NCBI RefSeq assembly: GCF_000271845.1 | Contig: NZ_JH719393.1 | Coordinates: 1,061,655-1,125,654, forward strand | From: Rhizobium leguminosarum bv. trifolii WSM2297 | Lineage (GTDB): Bacteria; Pseudomonadota; Alphaproteobacteria; Rhizobiales; Rhizobiaceae | Direction of reading: 5' to 3' | DNA length: 64,000 nt | Shown here: one piece after another, positions 23,802-32,923 of the stretch | Numbering within the stretch: position 1 is the first letter of the stretch | Layout of the letters: each line of letters begins with the position of its first letter | The notes under the pieces: generated by a model | Told to the model about the DNA's origin: nothing | The model's database searches: none | What the model saw: the letters and a program-made list of their open reading frames with translations, nothing else | Translations under genes and position numbers: made by a program

Positions 23802-25319
23802 TCAGCCGCCGAGTTTCTGGATCGCATGCGCCTTGGTGGCGAAAGCAACGTTTTTGGTCTCCATGTAGAAATCGAAGGACCAATCGCCGCCGTCACGGCC
23901 GATACCGGAATTCTTGACGCCGCCGAAAGGGGTCGGTAGATGGCGGACGTTTTCCGAATTCACCCAGATCATCCCGGCTTCCAGGCCATCGGTGAAGCGG
24001 AAAGCGCGGGTGATATCCGAGGTCCAGAGATAGCCCGTCAGCCCGTATTGCACGTCGTTGGCAAGCGCCAGCGCATCGGCCTCGTCCTTGAACGGGATCG
24101 CGGTCAGAACCGGCCCGAAGATTTCTTCCTGCGCGATACGCATTTGGTTGTTGGCGTCGGTGAAGAGGGTGGGGGATACGTAGCATCCGCCACCCGGCCC
24201 TTCGAATTTCGTGCCGCCAGCGGCAACCGTCGCGCCGCCGGCTTTGCCGATCTCGATATATTCCAGCACCTTCTTTTCGTGCACGGGGTGGATCAGCGGA
24301 CCGACCACAGTTTCTGGATCAAGGGGGTGGCCGACCTTGATGCGCTTGGCCTTCTCGGCGACCATCGCCGTGAAGCGGTCGTAGATGTTTTCCTCCACCA
24401 GCAAGCGGGAAGACGAGGTGCAGCGCTCGCCATTCAGCGAATAGATCATGAAGACGGCAGCATCGGCGGCACGTTCAAGGTCTGCATCGGCAAAAACGAT
24501 GACGGGATTCTTGCCGCCAAGTTCGAAATGCACCCGCTTCAGCGTGTCGGCGCCTTGTTTCATGATCATCGAGCCGGTGCGGCTTTCGCCGACGAAGCCG
24601 ATCGCTCTGATGGCGGGATGCTCGGTCAGCGCCTTGCCGGCGTCCTCGCCGAGGCCGTTGACGAGATTCCAGACACCCTTCGGCAAGCCCGCGTCTTCGG
24701 CGATCTCGACCAACAGCCGTGCCGTCAGCGGTGAAAACTCCGCCGGCTTGTGGACGATGGTGCACCCGGCAGCGAGCGCCGGTGCTATCTTCCAGGTCGA
24801 CAGCATGAAGGGTGTATTCCATGGCGTAATGACGCCGACTGGTCCGATCGGTGCACGGCTGGTGAAGTTGACTTGACCATCGGCACGCAGCGTTTTGCCG
24901 TCACGGGCTTCCACGGCGCGGTCAGCGAAGAAGCGGAAGTTCTCGGCTCCGCGAAGGGCTGCCTTCGCCATGAATTTCAGCGATTGGCCGGTGTCCATGC
25001 ATTCGACGAACGCGATCTCTTCGGAACGTGCCACGATCGCATCGGCAATCTTATGGAGAAGTTTCTTGCGCGCGTCGCCCGACATCGCGGCCCAGGCAGG
25101 AAAGGCGGCTTTTGCGGCTTGTGCCGCCCGGTCCACATCCGCCGCCTTGCCGTGTGCCACCTTTGCCAAAACCTTCAGATCGACCGGAGAGATGATGTCG
25201 AACGTGGTGCCATCGGCTGCAGGCATGGCCTCGCCAGCGATATGGTTCAGTACGCCGTCTTTGCGAAAGTGAGCCAAATAGGCTTCGGCCTTTGCGATGT
25301 TTTCTTCAAGTGTCGACAT
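23802..25319 (-). CDS. hpaE: 5-carboxymethyl-2-hydroxymuconate semialdehyde dehydrogenase
   Basis: 505-aa aldehyde dehydrogenase, oxidising CHMS to CHM. Motifs: PVGVITPWNTPFMLSTWKIA, FVGESRTGSMIM (the HpaE-type Gly-Glu-Ser variant), FELGGKNPVIVF (catalytic Glu), NGERCTSSSRLL (catalytic Cys), QEEIFGPVLTAIPF and NSENVRHLPTPFGGVKNSG. Between hpaF (43 nt) and hpaD (37 nt) in one operon. Confidence 0.94.
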   Translation of the reverse strand: MSTLEENIAKAEAYLAHFRKDGVLNHIAGEAMPAADGTTFDIISPVDLKVLAKVAHGKAADVDRAAQAAKAAFPAWAAMSGDARKKLLHKIADAIVARSEEIAFVECMDTGQSLKFMAKAALRGAENFRFFADRAVEARDGKTLRADGQVNFTSRAPIGPVGVITPWNTPFMLSTWKIAPALAAGCTIVHKPAEFSPLTARLLVEIAEDAGLPKGVWNLVNGLGEDAGKALTEHPAIRAIGFVGESRTGSMIMKQGADTLKRVHFELGGKNPVIVFADADLERAADAAVFMIYSLNGERCTSSSRLLVEENIYDRFTAMVAEKAKRIKVGHPLDPETVVGPLIHPVHEKKVLEYIEIGKAGGATVAAGGTKFEGPGGGCYVSPTLFTDANNQMRIAQEEIFGPVLTAIPFKDEADALALANDVQYGLTGYLWTSDITRAFRFTDGLEAGMIWVNSENVRHLPTPFGGVKNSGIGRDGGDWSFDFYMETKNVAFATKAHAIQKLGG

Positions 25320-25362
25320 GCTTTTCTCCGATGTGTCCTGCTTGCGGTCACTCGCTGCGGCG

Positions 25363-25755
25363 CTAACCGTTTGTCTTGCGCAGGCGCGGGTGGATGGCGT
25401 TTTTCTTCCAGCTCAGCGCCGGGTCGATTTCGCGGATCTCGAGGGTGAGGGCGAAGTGCGGTGTCTCGAACAACTTTCCGAGGTGTTCCGTGACGGCGGC
25501 AAAGATCGCTTCGCCAGTCCGCCGCTTGTCTTCCTGGCTACGACCTTCGCCGATACGAAAGGACATATCGATGAAGGCGTTTTCATCGAGCAGATCGGCA
25601 ATCGCATAGGCTTCGCACCGGATGGAGCGCACCCGCACGGCACCGGTCTCGAACAGACCCGTGCCGAGAATCTCGGTGTGGACAACACGGCACAGCGCGG
25701 CGAAGTCCACTTTTCCGTCGAGATTAGCCGAATAATCCATGGTGAAATGCGGCAT
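25363..25755 (-). CDS. hpaF: 5-carboxymethyl-2-hydroxymuconate delta-isomerase
   Basis: 130-aa CHM isomerase of the tautomerase superfamily. Start at MPHFTMDYSANL (25755), leaving Pro2 as the catalytic base and GGAGG 4 nt before ATG (25773 in the same frame is too early). Motifs: DYSANLDGKVDF, RVRSIRCEAYAIADL and AFIDMSFRIGEGRS. First gene of the minus-strand hpa operon; its promoter region carries the 20-bp palindrome. Confidence 0.93.
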   Translation of the reverse strand: MPHFTMDYSANLDGKVDFAALCRVVHTEILGTGLFETGAVRVRSIRCEAYAIADLLDENAFIDMSFRIGEGRSQEDKRRTGEAIFAAVTEHLGKLFETPHFALTLEIREIDPALSWKKNAIHPRLRKTNG

Positions 25756-25782
25756 CGTTCCTCCCCGCGCCACGACCTCAGT

Positions 25783-25802
25783 ATATTTAACATGTTAAAT
25801 AT
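25783..25802. promoter_or_regulatory. HpaR operator: 20-bp perfect palindrome
   Basis: ATATTTAACATGTTAAATAT lies between divergent hpaF and hpaR. On the minus strand TTGACA (25819-25814) sits 17 nt before AACATG inside the palindrome, so a bound regulator would cover the -10 region of the hpa operon. MarR-type HpaR/HpcR repressors bind such palindromes; binding inferred. Confidence 0.75.
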
Positions 25803-25877
25803 TTTGCCGGCTCTGTCAAGGGCATCGTGTCTGCCGGCCACGTTGCGCGGTTCAAGAAATTGATCCATAGAACCCTT

Positions 25878-26351
25878 ATGACCAAACAATCCCCTGACGA
25901 TAACGGCATAATGCAGGATGCCTTGCTGCCCCGCGATACACGCCGCTCGCTGCCGATTGCGTTGCTTCGGGCGCGTGAAGCGGTGATGGGGCACTTCCGG
26001 CCCATGCTGGCGCTGCATGATGTGACGGAACAGCAATGGCGCGTCATTCGCATTCTGGCAGAGGCCGGAACACTGGATGCATCGGAGATGTCCGAACGGG
26101 CCTTTATCCTTGCTCCCAGCCTGACGCGGATCATTCGGTCTCTCGAGGAGCGCGGCTTCATCACCAAGAGCAAGGATGCTGAAGACGGCCGCCGGATACT
26201 GTTGCAGATCACGGCCGCGGGACTGAAGATCATCAACGAGGTCAGTCCCGACAGTCGGATGATTTATACCGCGCTTGAGCAGCGGTTCGGCCGCGAGCGC
26301 ATCGATACCTTGCTCGACATGCTCGACGAACTGGCGACGCTGAACAAATAG
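25878..26351 (+). CDS. hpaR: Homoprotocatechuate degradation regulator, MarR family
   Basis: 157-aa MarR repressor. The core aligns closely with E. coli HpaR: LPIALLRAREAVMGHFRPML, TEQQWRVIRILAE, ILAPSLTRIIRSLEERG (recognition helix) and the wing DAEDGRRILLQIT. It carries ~20 extra N-terminal residues. Start uncertain: ATG 25878 chosen; 25827 and 25911 are in frame. Divergent from the hpa operon, so it most likely represses it until homoprotocatechuate or 4-hydroxyphenylacetate is present. Confidence 0.88.
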   Translation: MTKQSPDDNGIMQDALLPRDTRRSLPIALLRAREAVMGHFRPMLALHDVTEQQWRVIRILAEAGTLDASEMSERAFILAPSLTRIIRSLEERGFITKSKDAEDGRRILLQITAAGLKIINEVSPDSRMIYTALEQRFGRERIDTLLDMLDELATLNK

Positions 26352-26365
26352 CACGGCCTGCGCTC

Positions 26366-27391
26366 CTATCTGCTGGCGCCGGTTTGGAGGCTGTCTGCCA
26401 GCGCCAGAGCATCGGCTACATAGCGGTGAAGCCGCTCTGCCGCATCAGGCGTCCCAATTCGCTCACCGATCCAGCCGATATAAGTGATGCTGCGCAGAAC
26501 CATGAAGAGTGGCAGGGTTTCAAGGGCGCTGTCCGGTAGCGACCGCACGCCGCGATATCCCTCGATCAAAGCTGCCTTGATGAGTTCGTAGTGCGGCTCG
26601 CCGCGATTCTTGAACAAGGCTGTGGCGATGTCGAACATCCGCCAGCCGTAGCCTCCATCATCAAAGTCGATCAATTCGACATGATCGCCGTCTATGAGCA
26701 CGTTTTCCCGGACGAGATCGGCATGGATGAGACCATAGTCGAGATGGCGGAGTGCATCGGTTTTCTCCCGCAGGAAAAGCCTGAGATCCGATAATTGCAT
26801 CGCCTGATTCGGCGACAGTCCCGCACAATCCCAGAATCGGCCCCAAAGCGGCTGCCCGCCAAGCAAACCATCGCCGTCCCATGTCGGGCGGTGGAAGTCG
26901 GCCGGTGGTCTCCAGGCATCGGTGGCTGCGTGCATCCGGGCTATCGCTTCACCCAGCAGGCGGAAAATAACGACGAGGCGCTCCCTGGAATGCGCGAGAA
27001 GAACACCTGATTGGCCGAGCGGGCTGCCGGTCATCCAGCTTACAATGTCGGCGTATTGCTCACCGAACTCAGGATTTGCCGCAAGTGCCACGGTTTGGCG
27101 TCCGTCCGGCGTGGAAACAGGTGCCGGAACGCGCAGGCCCGCCTCGCGTAAGGCTGCCATCCAGGAGAGTTCCGAGACCAATGCACTTTTATTGTGATAG
27201 CCAGGCCGGTGCAGCCGCAGGGCTGCAGGCTCGCCGCTCCTGAGCGTCACCCGGAATACCGCATTCTCCCGGTATTTCAGTAGCTGGGGTATCTGGGCGC
27301 CGAGCTCCCAGCTGGCAAGCGCTTCGCATGCCCGCGCACTCAGCGCCTCCATGAAAGAGGTAGTTTCATGTTCCGACATGGCCGCCGTCAC
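26366..27391 (-). CDS. Hydroxylysine-kinase-like phosphotransferase (APH fold)
   Basis: 341-aa aminoglycoside-phosphotransferase-fold kinase. Catalytic loop LIHADLVRENVLIDG and metal motif LIDFDDGGYGWRMFDIA are intact; LRSGEPAALRLHRPG contains the N-lobe Lys/Arg region. Length and motifs fit the HYKK (hydroxylysine kinase)/homoserine-kinase-II-like group. It starts at GTG 27391 overlapping the TGA of the upstream PLP enzyme (GTGA), or ATG 27379. Coupling to a phospho-lyase-type PLP enzyme suggests it phosphorylates the hydroxyl of an amino alcohol (inference). Confidence 0.82.
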   Translation of the reverse strand: MTAAMSEHETTSFMEALSARACEALASWELGAQIPQLLKYRENAVFRVTLRSGEPAALRLHRPGYHNKSALVSELSWMAALREAGLRVPAPVSTPDGRQTVALAANPEFGEQYADIVSWMTGSPLGQSGVLLAHSRERLVVIFRLLGEAIARMHAATDAWRPPADFHRPTWDGDGLLGGQPLWGRFWDCAGLSPNQAMQLSDLRLFLREKTDALRHLDYGLIHADLVRENVLIDGDHVELIDFDDGGYGWRMFDIATALFKNRGEPHYELIKAALIEGYRGVRSLPDSALETLPLFMVLRSITYIGWIGERIGTPDAAERLHRYVADALALADSLQTGASR

Positions 27392-28671
27392 AATCCGGAC
27401 AGAACGTCATCGAGCGTGGAAAGCATCAAATCGGCATTCTCCTTCGAAAATGGCATGGGTGGCCGGATCTTGGTCGCGCATTGATGCACCCCGATTTTGC
27501 CCATCAGAACGCCGCGCGCGCGCATGTCATTGATGACCTTTGTGGCGATGTCCGGCGCCGGGGTCTTTCTCTCGTGGTCGAGAACAAGCTCCGCCCCGAA
27601 GAACAGGCCGCTGCCACGCACGTTGCCGATGACGTCATGTTTCTCGGACAGGCGCTTGAGTCCGTCTTGCGCATAGGCACCGACGGTCCGGGCGTTTTCC
27701 ATTAGCCCTTCATCTTCGATCACATCGAGAACCGCCAAGGCCGCAGCACAGGAAACCGGATTGCCGCCAAAGGTATTGAAATAGCGAAAGGCCTTGCGGA
27801 AGGCGTTCAGCGTGTCGGCATTGGCGACGACGCCGCCGACCGGATGGCCGTTGGCCATCGGCTTGCCGAGCGTCACCACGTCGGGCACGAAGCCTGCGCG
27901 CTGGTGGCCCCACATATGGCCGCCAGTGCGCCCGAAACCCGGCTGCACCTCGTCGGATATGACAAGCCCTCCCGCCTTGCGCACGGCAGTGATTGCCTTG
28001 TCGAGAAAGCCCGTGGGCAGGTCGGGAAATCCCTCATTGGCAAAGAACGGGCAGATGATGAGCGCCGAAAAGCCGTGCGGGCTGCTCTGTAGCGAAGCGA
28101 TCGCTTTTTTCACTTCAGCGGCGAAAGCCTCGGCAAAGGCTTCGCCGGGCATGCCACCCAGTGGCCGATAGCTGTCGGGCGCCGGCACGTGGCGGACATG
28201 ACCGCCGAAGCCGCCGACGGGGGGCATACGGGTAGAGAGCTGCGACACGGCCGCGGTATTGCCGTGGTAGGTGTGGTTGGTCGCGATAACACCGGTCTTT
28301 CCCGTGACCGCCTGTGCCATGCGCAACGCGATGTCATTGGCTTCGCTGCCGGTGCAGGTCATGATCGCAGTATTGAGGCTCTTGTCGAACGTCGATGTCA
28401 GCCGCTCGACATAGTCGAGGATGCCCTCATGCAGGTATCGCGTGTGGGTATTCAGCGTCGACGCTTGCCGGGTGATCGCGTCCACCACGCGCGGGTGGCA
28501 ATGGCCGACGTGCGGCACATTGTTGTAGCAATCGAGATATTTCCGGCCGTCCGCGTCCCACAGCCAGACACCTTCTCCACGCACCAGTTGCACGGGTTCG
28601 TCATAAAAGGTGGACATGTTTCGGCCAAGAAGGCGTTCGCGACGGGCGAGAAGTGCTGCGTTTTCGGCCAT
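27388..28671 (-). CDS. Class III PLP enzyme, ETNPPL/PHYKPL phospho-lyase-like
   Basis: 427-aa class III aminotransferase-fold protein. It resembles human ethanolamine-phosphate and phosphohydroxylysine phospho-lyases more than ordinary transaminases: YLDCYNNVPHVGHCHP, LNTHTRYLH, CTGSEANDIALR, VISDEVQPGFGRTG, VTLGKPMANGHPVGGVV (PLP Lys), FNTFGGNPVSCAAALAVLD and KIRPPMPF. Such enzymes eliminate phosphate and ammonia from phosphorylated amino alcohols to give an aldehyde. Adjacent to a matching kinase (4-nt overlap) and 1 nt from the other aminotransferase. Transaminase activity remains possible. Confidence 0.82.
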   Translation of the reverse strand: MAENAALLARRERLLGRNMSTFYDEPVQLVRGEGVWLWDADGRKYLDCYNNVPHVGHCHPRVVDAITRQASTLNTHTRYLHEGILDYVERLTSTFDKSLNTAIMTCTGSEANDIALRMAQAVTGKTGVIATNHTYHGNTAAVSQLSTRMPPVGGFGGHVRHVPAPDSYRPLGGMPGEAFAEAFAAEVKKAIASLQSSPHGFSALIICPFFANEGFPDLPTGFLDKAITAVRKAGGLVISDEVQPGFGRTGGHMWGHQRAGFVPDVVTLGKPMANGHPVGGVVANADTLNAFRKAFRYFNTFGGNPVSCAAALAVLDVIEDEGLMENARTVGAYAQDGLKRLSEKHDVIGNVRGSGLFFGAELVLDHERKTPAPDIATKVINDMRARGVLMGKIGVHQCATKIRPPMPFSKENADLMLSTLDDVLSGL

Positions 28672-28672
28672 G

Positions 28673-30034
28673 TCATTTGCCTCCCGCGGCAGCTGTCAGG
28701 CCTGCCTCGAGTGCGGCGAGGATCCGATCTACACCGGCCGTGGTGATGATAAGCGGCGGCGAGATGATCACGTTGGAGCCGGAGGTACGCACCATCACGC
28801 CGGCGTCGTAGGCCGCGTCTTGCAGGCGCTGGACCACATCCTTCGGCGCGCCGGTCTTTGTCGCGCGATCCGTCACCAGTTCCAGCGCGCACATCAGCCC
28901 TTTGCCGCGCACGTCGCCGATCAGTTCGTGTTTTTCCTTCAGTCTGTTCAGACCGGCCAGCAGTTCGTTGCCGCGCGCGCCTGCATTGGCGGCCACGTTG
29001 AGGCGCTTGGTCTCCTTGAGCGTCGCCAGCGCCGCCGCTGCACCCACAGGGTGGCCGGAATAGGTGTAGCCATGGCCGATGGTGCCGACGGTGTTCTTGT
29101 TTGCCTCGAAGGCTTCCGCGATCTTGTCGGAAATCATTACCGCACCGAAGGGATAATAGCCGTTGGTAATCGCCTTGGCGGTCGACATCAGGTCGGGCCT
29201 GGTGCCCCACAGGCGTGATCCCGTCCAGGCGCCGGTGCGGCCAAAGGCCGTGATGACCTCGTCGGCGATCAGAAGAATGCCGTTTCTGTCGCAGATGGTA
29301 CGCATTAGCGGCATGAAGGTTTCGTGCGGCACCATGATGCCGCCGGCACCCAGAACTGGCTCCATGATGAAGGCGGCGATCGTATCGGCGCCCTGGAAGG
29401 CGATCTCGTCTTCGAACTGACGACCGATGGCCGCGGCGATTTCAGCCGGATCGTCGGTGCCGAAGGGATTGCGGTAGCCATAGGGAGCCGCCAGGTGCGA
29501 AACGCCCGGGAGCAGCGGCTCGTAGTTGCGACGGTTGTTGGCATTGCCGTTGACGGAGGCGCCGCCGAAATGGGTCCCATGATAGCCTTTCTTCAGCGCC
29601 ACGAATTTGGTGCGCTCCGGCTGGCCGTTCACCTTGTGATATTGGCGGGCAAGCCGCAGGCACGTCTCCACGGAATCCGAGCCGCCCGAGGTGAAAAAGG
29701 ATCGGCTGAGGCCGTCTTCCTTGAACCACTCAGCCAGTTCGTAAGACAGTTCGATCAGCGGCGGATTGGTAGTGCCGCGAAAGGCGGAATAATAAGGAAG
29801 TTCCTCGAGTTGGTCACGGATGGCCTGTTTGATCGGATCGCAGGAATAGCCGAGGTTGACGTTCCACAACCCGCCGACACCATCCAGCACCGTCTTGCCG
29901 TCGATATCGGTGATTTCGACACCGGAAGCCGCCTTGATGATGCGCGGTGGGTTGGCCAGCATGTCGGCCGGATGCGCCATCGGGTGCCAGACGTGGCGGG
30001 CGTTGTTTTCGGTCAGGAAATTGGTTTCGCGCAT
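28673..30034 (-). CDS. Class III omega-aminotransferase
   Basis: 453-aa PLP enzyme of the omega-amine/beta-alanine:pyruvate transaminase type. Motifs: HVWHPMAHPADM, GLWNVNLGYS, FFTSGGSDSVET, FVALKKGYHGTHFG, AFIMEPVLGAGGI, LLIADEVITAFGRTG and STAKAITNGYYPFGAV (PLP Lys). AAAGGAT ribosome site 6 nt before ATG. Deaminates primary amines with pyruvate as acceptor in related families; tyramine is the plausible substrate given hpa genes on both sides (inference). Confidence 0.88.
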   Translation of the reverse strand: MRETNFLTENNARHVWHPMAHPADMLANPPRIIKAASGVEITDIDGKTVLDGVGGLWNVNLGYSCDPIKQAIRDQLEELPYYSAFRGTTNPPLIELSYELAEWFKEDGLSRSFFTSGGSDSVETCLRLARQYHKVNGQPERTKFVALKKGYHGTHFGGASVNGNANNRRNYEPLLPGVSHLAAPYGYRNPFGTDDPAEIAAAIGRQFEDEIAFQGADTIAAFIMEPVLGAGGIMVPHETFMPLMRTICDRNGILLIADEVITAFGRTGAWTGSRLWGTRPDLMSTAKAITNGYYPFGAVMISDKIAEAFEANKNTVGTIGHGYTYSGHPVGAAAALATLKETKRLNVAANAGARGNELLAGLNRLKEKHELIGDVRGKGLMCALELVTDRATKTGAPKDVVQRLQDAAYDAGVMVRTSGSNVIISPPLIITTAGVDRILAALEAGLTAAAGGK

Positions 30035-30051
30035 GGCGTGATCCTTTTAGT

Positions 30052-30702
30052 TCAAAGTCCGATCATGGAAAGGGCGCGGGCGTAGCCGTCCGCGGGGCGA
30101 GTAACGTCGAAATGGACGTTGGGAAGTTTGACGGCGGCAGCGCCCTCAATGTTCTTCAGCTGATCGTCGACGAAGACACAGGCTTCGCGCGGAAGCCCGA
30201 CTTCGGCGATCACCTGTTCATAGGCGCGCGGATCCGGTTTCAGGATCTTCGTGTAGGTGGCATCGACGATAACGTCGAAGAGATCGATCAGCGGGAAGCG
30301 CTTGCGGAATTCGACACCATAGAAAAGATCGAGTTCATTCGAAAGGATGGCGAGCCGCAGGCCAGCGGCCTTGGCGCGGGTGATGGCGTCTGCCGCCTCC
30401 GGACGCAGCACGAGATCGGCATCGGCGCCGCGCGCCCGCTGGACGAAGGTCTTCATGTCGGCCCACTCTTCGCCGACCAGCCGGCCGACTTCCGCAGTGC
30501 GTGTCATCCAGTAGTCGCGTTCGGTGATCTCGCGATTCTGCATCGATACCCAGAGTGGATCGGTCGTCGTGTCGAACGGACCGCGCCAGGTGAGCGTGCC
30601 GGCGGCAAGGCCAAGCGCCCGCTCGGTGACGTCGTGCGTTTCGAAGAGCGTGCGGGTCACGACGCCGCCGAAATCGAGAATGAGTGCGCGATCACCTGTC
30701 AT
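30052..30702 (-). CDS. HAD-superfamily hydrolase
   Basis: 216-aa haloacid-dehalogenase-like hydrolase. Start at MTGDRALIL (30702), overlapping the TGA of the upstream gene (ATGA). Motif I here is ILDFGGVVTR, with Asp nucleophile but Gly where the general-base Asp usually is, so phosphatase activity is uncertain. Motif II ILSNE, motif III KILKPDPRAYEQV and motif IV FVDDQLKNIEGA are present. Cotranscribed with the Tm-1-like and aminotransferase genes. Substrate unknown. Confidence 0.8.
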   Translation of the reverse strand: MTGDRALILDFGGVVTRTLFETHDVTERALGLAAGTLTWRGPFDTTTDPLWVSMQNREITERDYWMTRTAEVGRLVGEEWADMKTFVQRARGADADLVLRPEAADAITRAKAAGLRLAILSNELDLFYGVEFRKRFPLIDLFDVIVDATYTKILKPDPRAYEQVIAEVGLPREACVFVDDQLKNIEGAAAVKLPNVHFDVTRPADGYARALSMIGL

Positions 30703-31970
30703 GGCCTGCCTTCCGGGATGATGCCCTGTGCAACCCACGCATCGAATACGGCGAGGGCTTTTGTGGAGAATTGGGGGGAATTGATGTGACCATCGACCTC
30801 ATGCAGGGCGACGGATGGGGGGAGGGCCAGGCGCACCGCATCGATGAAGGCCGAAAGGCCTACCGGATCATGCAACGGTTCACCCGGCTGGTCCCATTCC
30901 TGTATGCCTTCGAGCGGCAGGATAAGGGCGACCGGCGCCTGCGCGCCGCCAAGCTTTTCTCCGATCAGCGCAGCCGTTGCCCGGCGTCCTTCAGGCGAGG
31001 TGGTGACCGAGCCGATCAGCCGGTTGTGTGCGTGATAAGGTCGCTCGGCAAGTGCTGCCGGCAGCGGCTGCCATGCGGGCAGGTCCACCATATCGACCGC
31101 GCCGGGCGCGACGATCTGCGGTATGCCGGAGCGGCCCGCATTTTCCATGCGGTCCGGACCGGAGGTGACGACGGTGCCATTCTGGTGGTTGACGACTTCC
31201 TGCATGCAGAAGTCGAACACCGCGGCAAAGCCTTTCTGCGCGGCAATCGCCTCGAAGGCCCGTCCGCCCATGCCGGTCGAGTGGAACACTGCGACCTCAT
31301 AACCGCGCTTTTCGAGCTCCGGCTTCAGGTGTTTCATGTATTTGAGGCAGGTGGAACCGAGGGAGGTCATTCCGATCAACGGCCGGTCCGCCTTGGGCTT
31401 CATGCTGGAGCGGGCAGCCCCGACGACGGCGCCGCAGGCCTGGGAAAGCACGGCGCGGCAGATATCATTCAATCCGTAAAGTCCGCCGGCCCAAAGTATC
31501 ATCATCAGGTCCGGGGCGATGCGCTCCGGCGGCACGAGATGCGAATAGGCAATCGTCGAGACCACGAATTTGGGAACGCCGAGCGGCAGGGCGGCCGCCA
31601 CGTCAAGCGCAAGGTCCGTACCCATGGAGCCGCCCAGAACAATGATGCCATCCGCCTTTCCGGTCGCATGCAACGTTCTGACGAGAGCCGCAGCGCCGGT
31701 CGACATCAGCGCCATTGCTGAATTTTCGTCGCCGCTGTTAATGATCGCTTCGATCGAGGTTCCCGCCGACTTGGCGATGTCGTGCCGGCAATAATCAGGT
31801 GTGTAAGGCGGATCTGATAAGATACTGACGTCGACCATGACCGGTTCTGCGCCGGCATCGCGGATGATGCCTGCCATGAACTGAAGCTCGTCGGATTTGG
31901 TGTCACCGGTTCCAATCACAAGGATGCTGGGCAGGCGTGTTTGTTCTGGCGAAGGCTCTGCTGGGCTCAT
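30699..31970 (-). CDS. Tm-1-like ATP-binding domain (UPF0261) protein
   Basis: 423-aa protein of the UPF0261/Tm-1 N-terminal family. Recognised by VIGTGDTKSDELQFMA at the N terminus, GIIVLGGSMGTDLALDVAAAL, GVPKFVVSTIAY, MTSLGSTCLKYM, VFHSTGMGGRAFEAI and EGIQEWDQPGEPLHDP. The family occurs in bacteria and fungi and in the plant virus-resistance protein Tm-1; bacterial function is not established. In this operon it lies between the IclR regulator and the HAD hydrolase, with end-to-end spacing. Confidence 0.85.
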   Translation of the reverse strand: MSPAEPSPEQTRLPSILVIGTGDTKSDELQFMAGIIRDAGAEPVMVDVSILSDPPYTPDYCRHDIAKSAGTSIEAIINSGDENSAMALMSTGAAALVRTLHATGKADGIIVLGGSMGTDLALDVAAALPLGVPKFVVSTIAYSHLVPPERIAPDLMMILWAGGLYGLNDICRAVLSQACGAVVGAARSSMKPKADRPLIGMTSLGSTCLKYMKHLKPELEKRGYEVAVFHSTGMGGRAFEAIAAQKGFAAVFDFCMQEVVNHQNGTVVTSGPDRMENAGRSGIPQIVAPGAVDMVDLPAWQPLPAALAERPYHAHNRLIGSVTTSPEGRRATAALIGEKLGGAQAPVALILPLEGIQEWDQPGEPLHDPVGLSAFIDAVRLALPPSVALHEVDGHINSPQFSTKALAVFDAWVAQGIIPEGRP

Positions 31971-32756
31971 TCAACCGGTCCTCTTTGTTTGCGTTTTTGT
32001 TCCCGAAGGCCCTTCCGGCCCGTAGTATTTTTCTGAGATACGTTTGGCTGTGTCGGCGACGGCTGCGCCGAAGCCCGCCAGAGTGGCCGCGCGCGCGCGC
32101 GCCAGCGGCGCCGCGATGGTGATGGAGCCGATCGGTTGACCGGTCGGCGAAAGAATGGGAGCGCCGGTGCTGACGACGCCGACTTCGAGACCCTGGCTGC
32201 TGATGGAAAATCCGCGCGCGACCGTTTCGTCTATCATTTTTTGGACCACGGCCGGGTCGGTCACGGTGTGCTCGGTGAAGGCTTCGAGCGGCTGCGACAG
32301 GGACGACTCGATGTACTTCTTATCGGAGAAAGCCAGATAGGCGAGGCCTGATGCCGTGGCGTGGAAAGGCAGGCGCGTGCCGATCTCGACGATGACCCGG
32401 TGGGCCCGCGGTGAGTCCTCGACATGGATCGTCGAAAGTGTGCTGCCGCTGAATTCGGCGAGATGAACAGTTTCCTCGGACTTCTCAGCGAGCTCCCTTA
32501 CGAAGGGGATGGCGACCCGCAGGAACGGGTAGCGCGCCTCGCGAATCCGCGCCAGGCGAACCGGAGCTGAACCGATCCGGTATCTGCGCGTCTCCGGATC
32601 CTGCTCGATGAAGCCATGCTTTTCCAACTCGACAAGCAGGCGTCGGGCCGTTGCCTTGTCGAGGTCGCAGAGACGAGCGATATCCGTCAACCCCGCTTCG
32701 TGGTTCAGTTGCGACAGGCTGTCCAGCAAGGACAGTGCTTTTCCGACGGTGCTCAT
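31971..32756 (-). CDS. IclR family transcriptional regulator
   Basis: 261-aa IclR regulator. Start at MSTVGKALSLLD (32756) has AGGAA about 8 nt upstream; ATG 32828 would add 24 residues. Winged helix: LTDIARLCDLDKATARRLLVELEKHGFIEQ. Effector domain: EETVHLAEFSGSTLSTIHVED, LPFHATASGLAYLAF, GFSISSQGLEVGVVSTGAPI and GSITIAAPLARAR. First gene of the minus-strand operon running to the kinase at 26.4 kb; likely controls it and the divergent permease through the inverted repeat at 32924-32944. Confidence 0.88.
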   Translation of the reverse strand: MSTVGKALSLLDSLSQLNHEAGLTDIARLCDLDKATARRLLVELEKHGFIEQDPETRRYRIGSAPVRLARIREARYPFLRVAIPFVRELAEKSEETVHLAEFSGSTLSTIHVEDSPRAHRVIVEIGTRLPFHATASGLAYLAFSDKKYIESSLSQPLEAFTEHTVTDPAVVQKMIDETVARGFSISSQGLEVGVVSTGAPILSPTGQPIGSITIAAPLARARAATLAGFGAAVADTAKRISEKYYGPEGPSGTKTQTKRTG

Positions 32757-32864
32757 GCGGTTTCCTTTTTTGCCCGGTCGTCGTTCGATACCGGTCGGTT
32801 TGTTACGGACACCTGTCTGGGTCATCACCGTCGATGCCGGGTCCTCTATGCCGGCACAAACTAC

Positions 32865-32889
32865 TTAACATGCGAAATAACTTGACAGG
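32865..32889 (+). promoter_or_regulatory. HpaR-like site with TTGACA upstream of the permease gene
   Basis: TTAACATGCGAAATA followed by TTGACAGG. The first part is a degenerate half of the hpaR palindrome; the whole 25-bp block recurs at 39264-39288 with 22 identities. The TTGACA could be a -35 element for the permease transcript. Confidence 0.55.
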
Positions 32890-32923
32890 TGTAGCCGTTA
32901 TTTGCAAGTCTATATTTGAAGCA

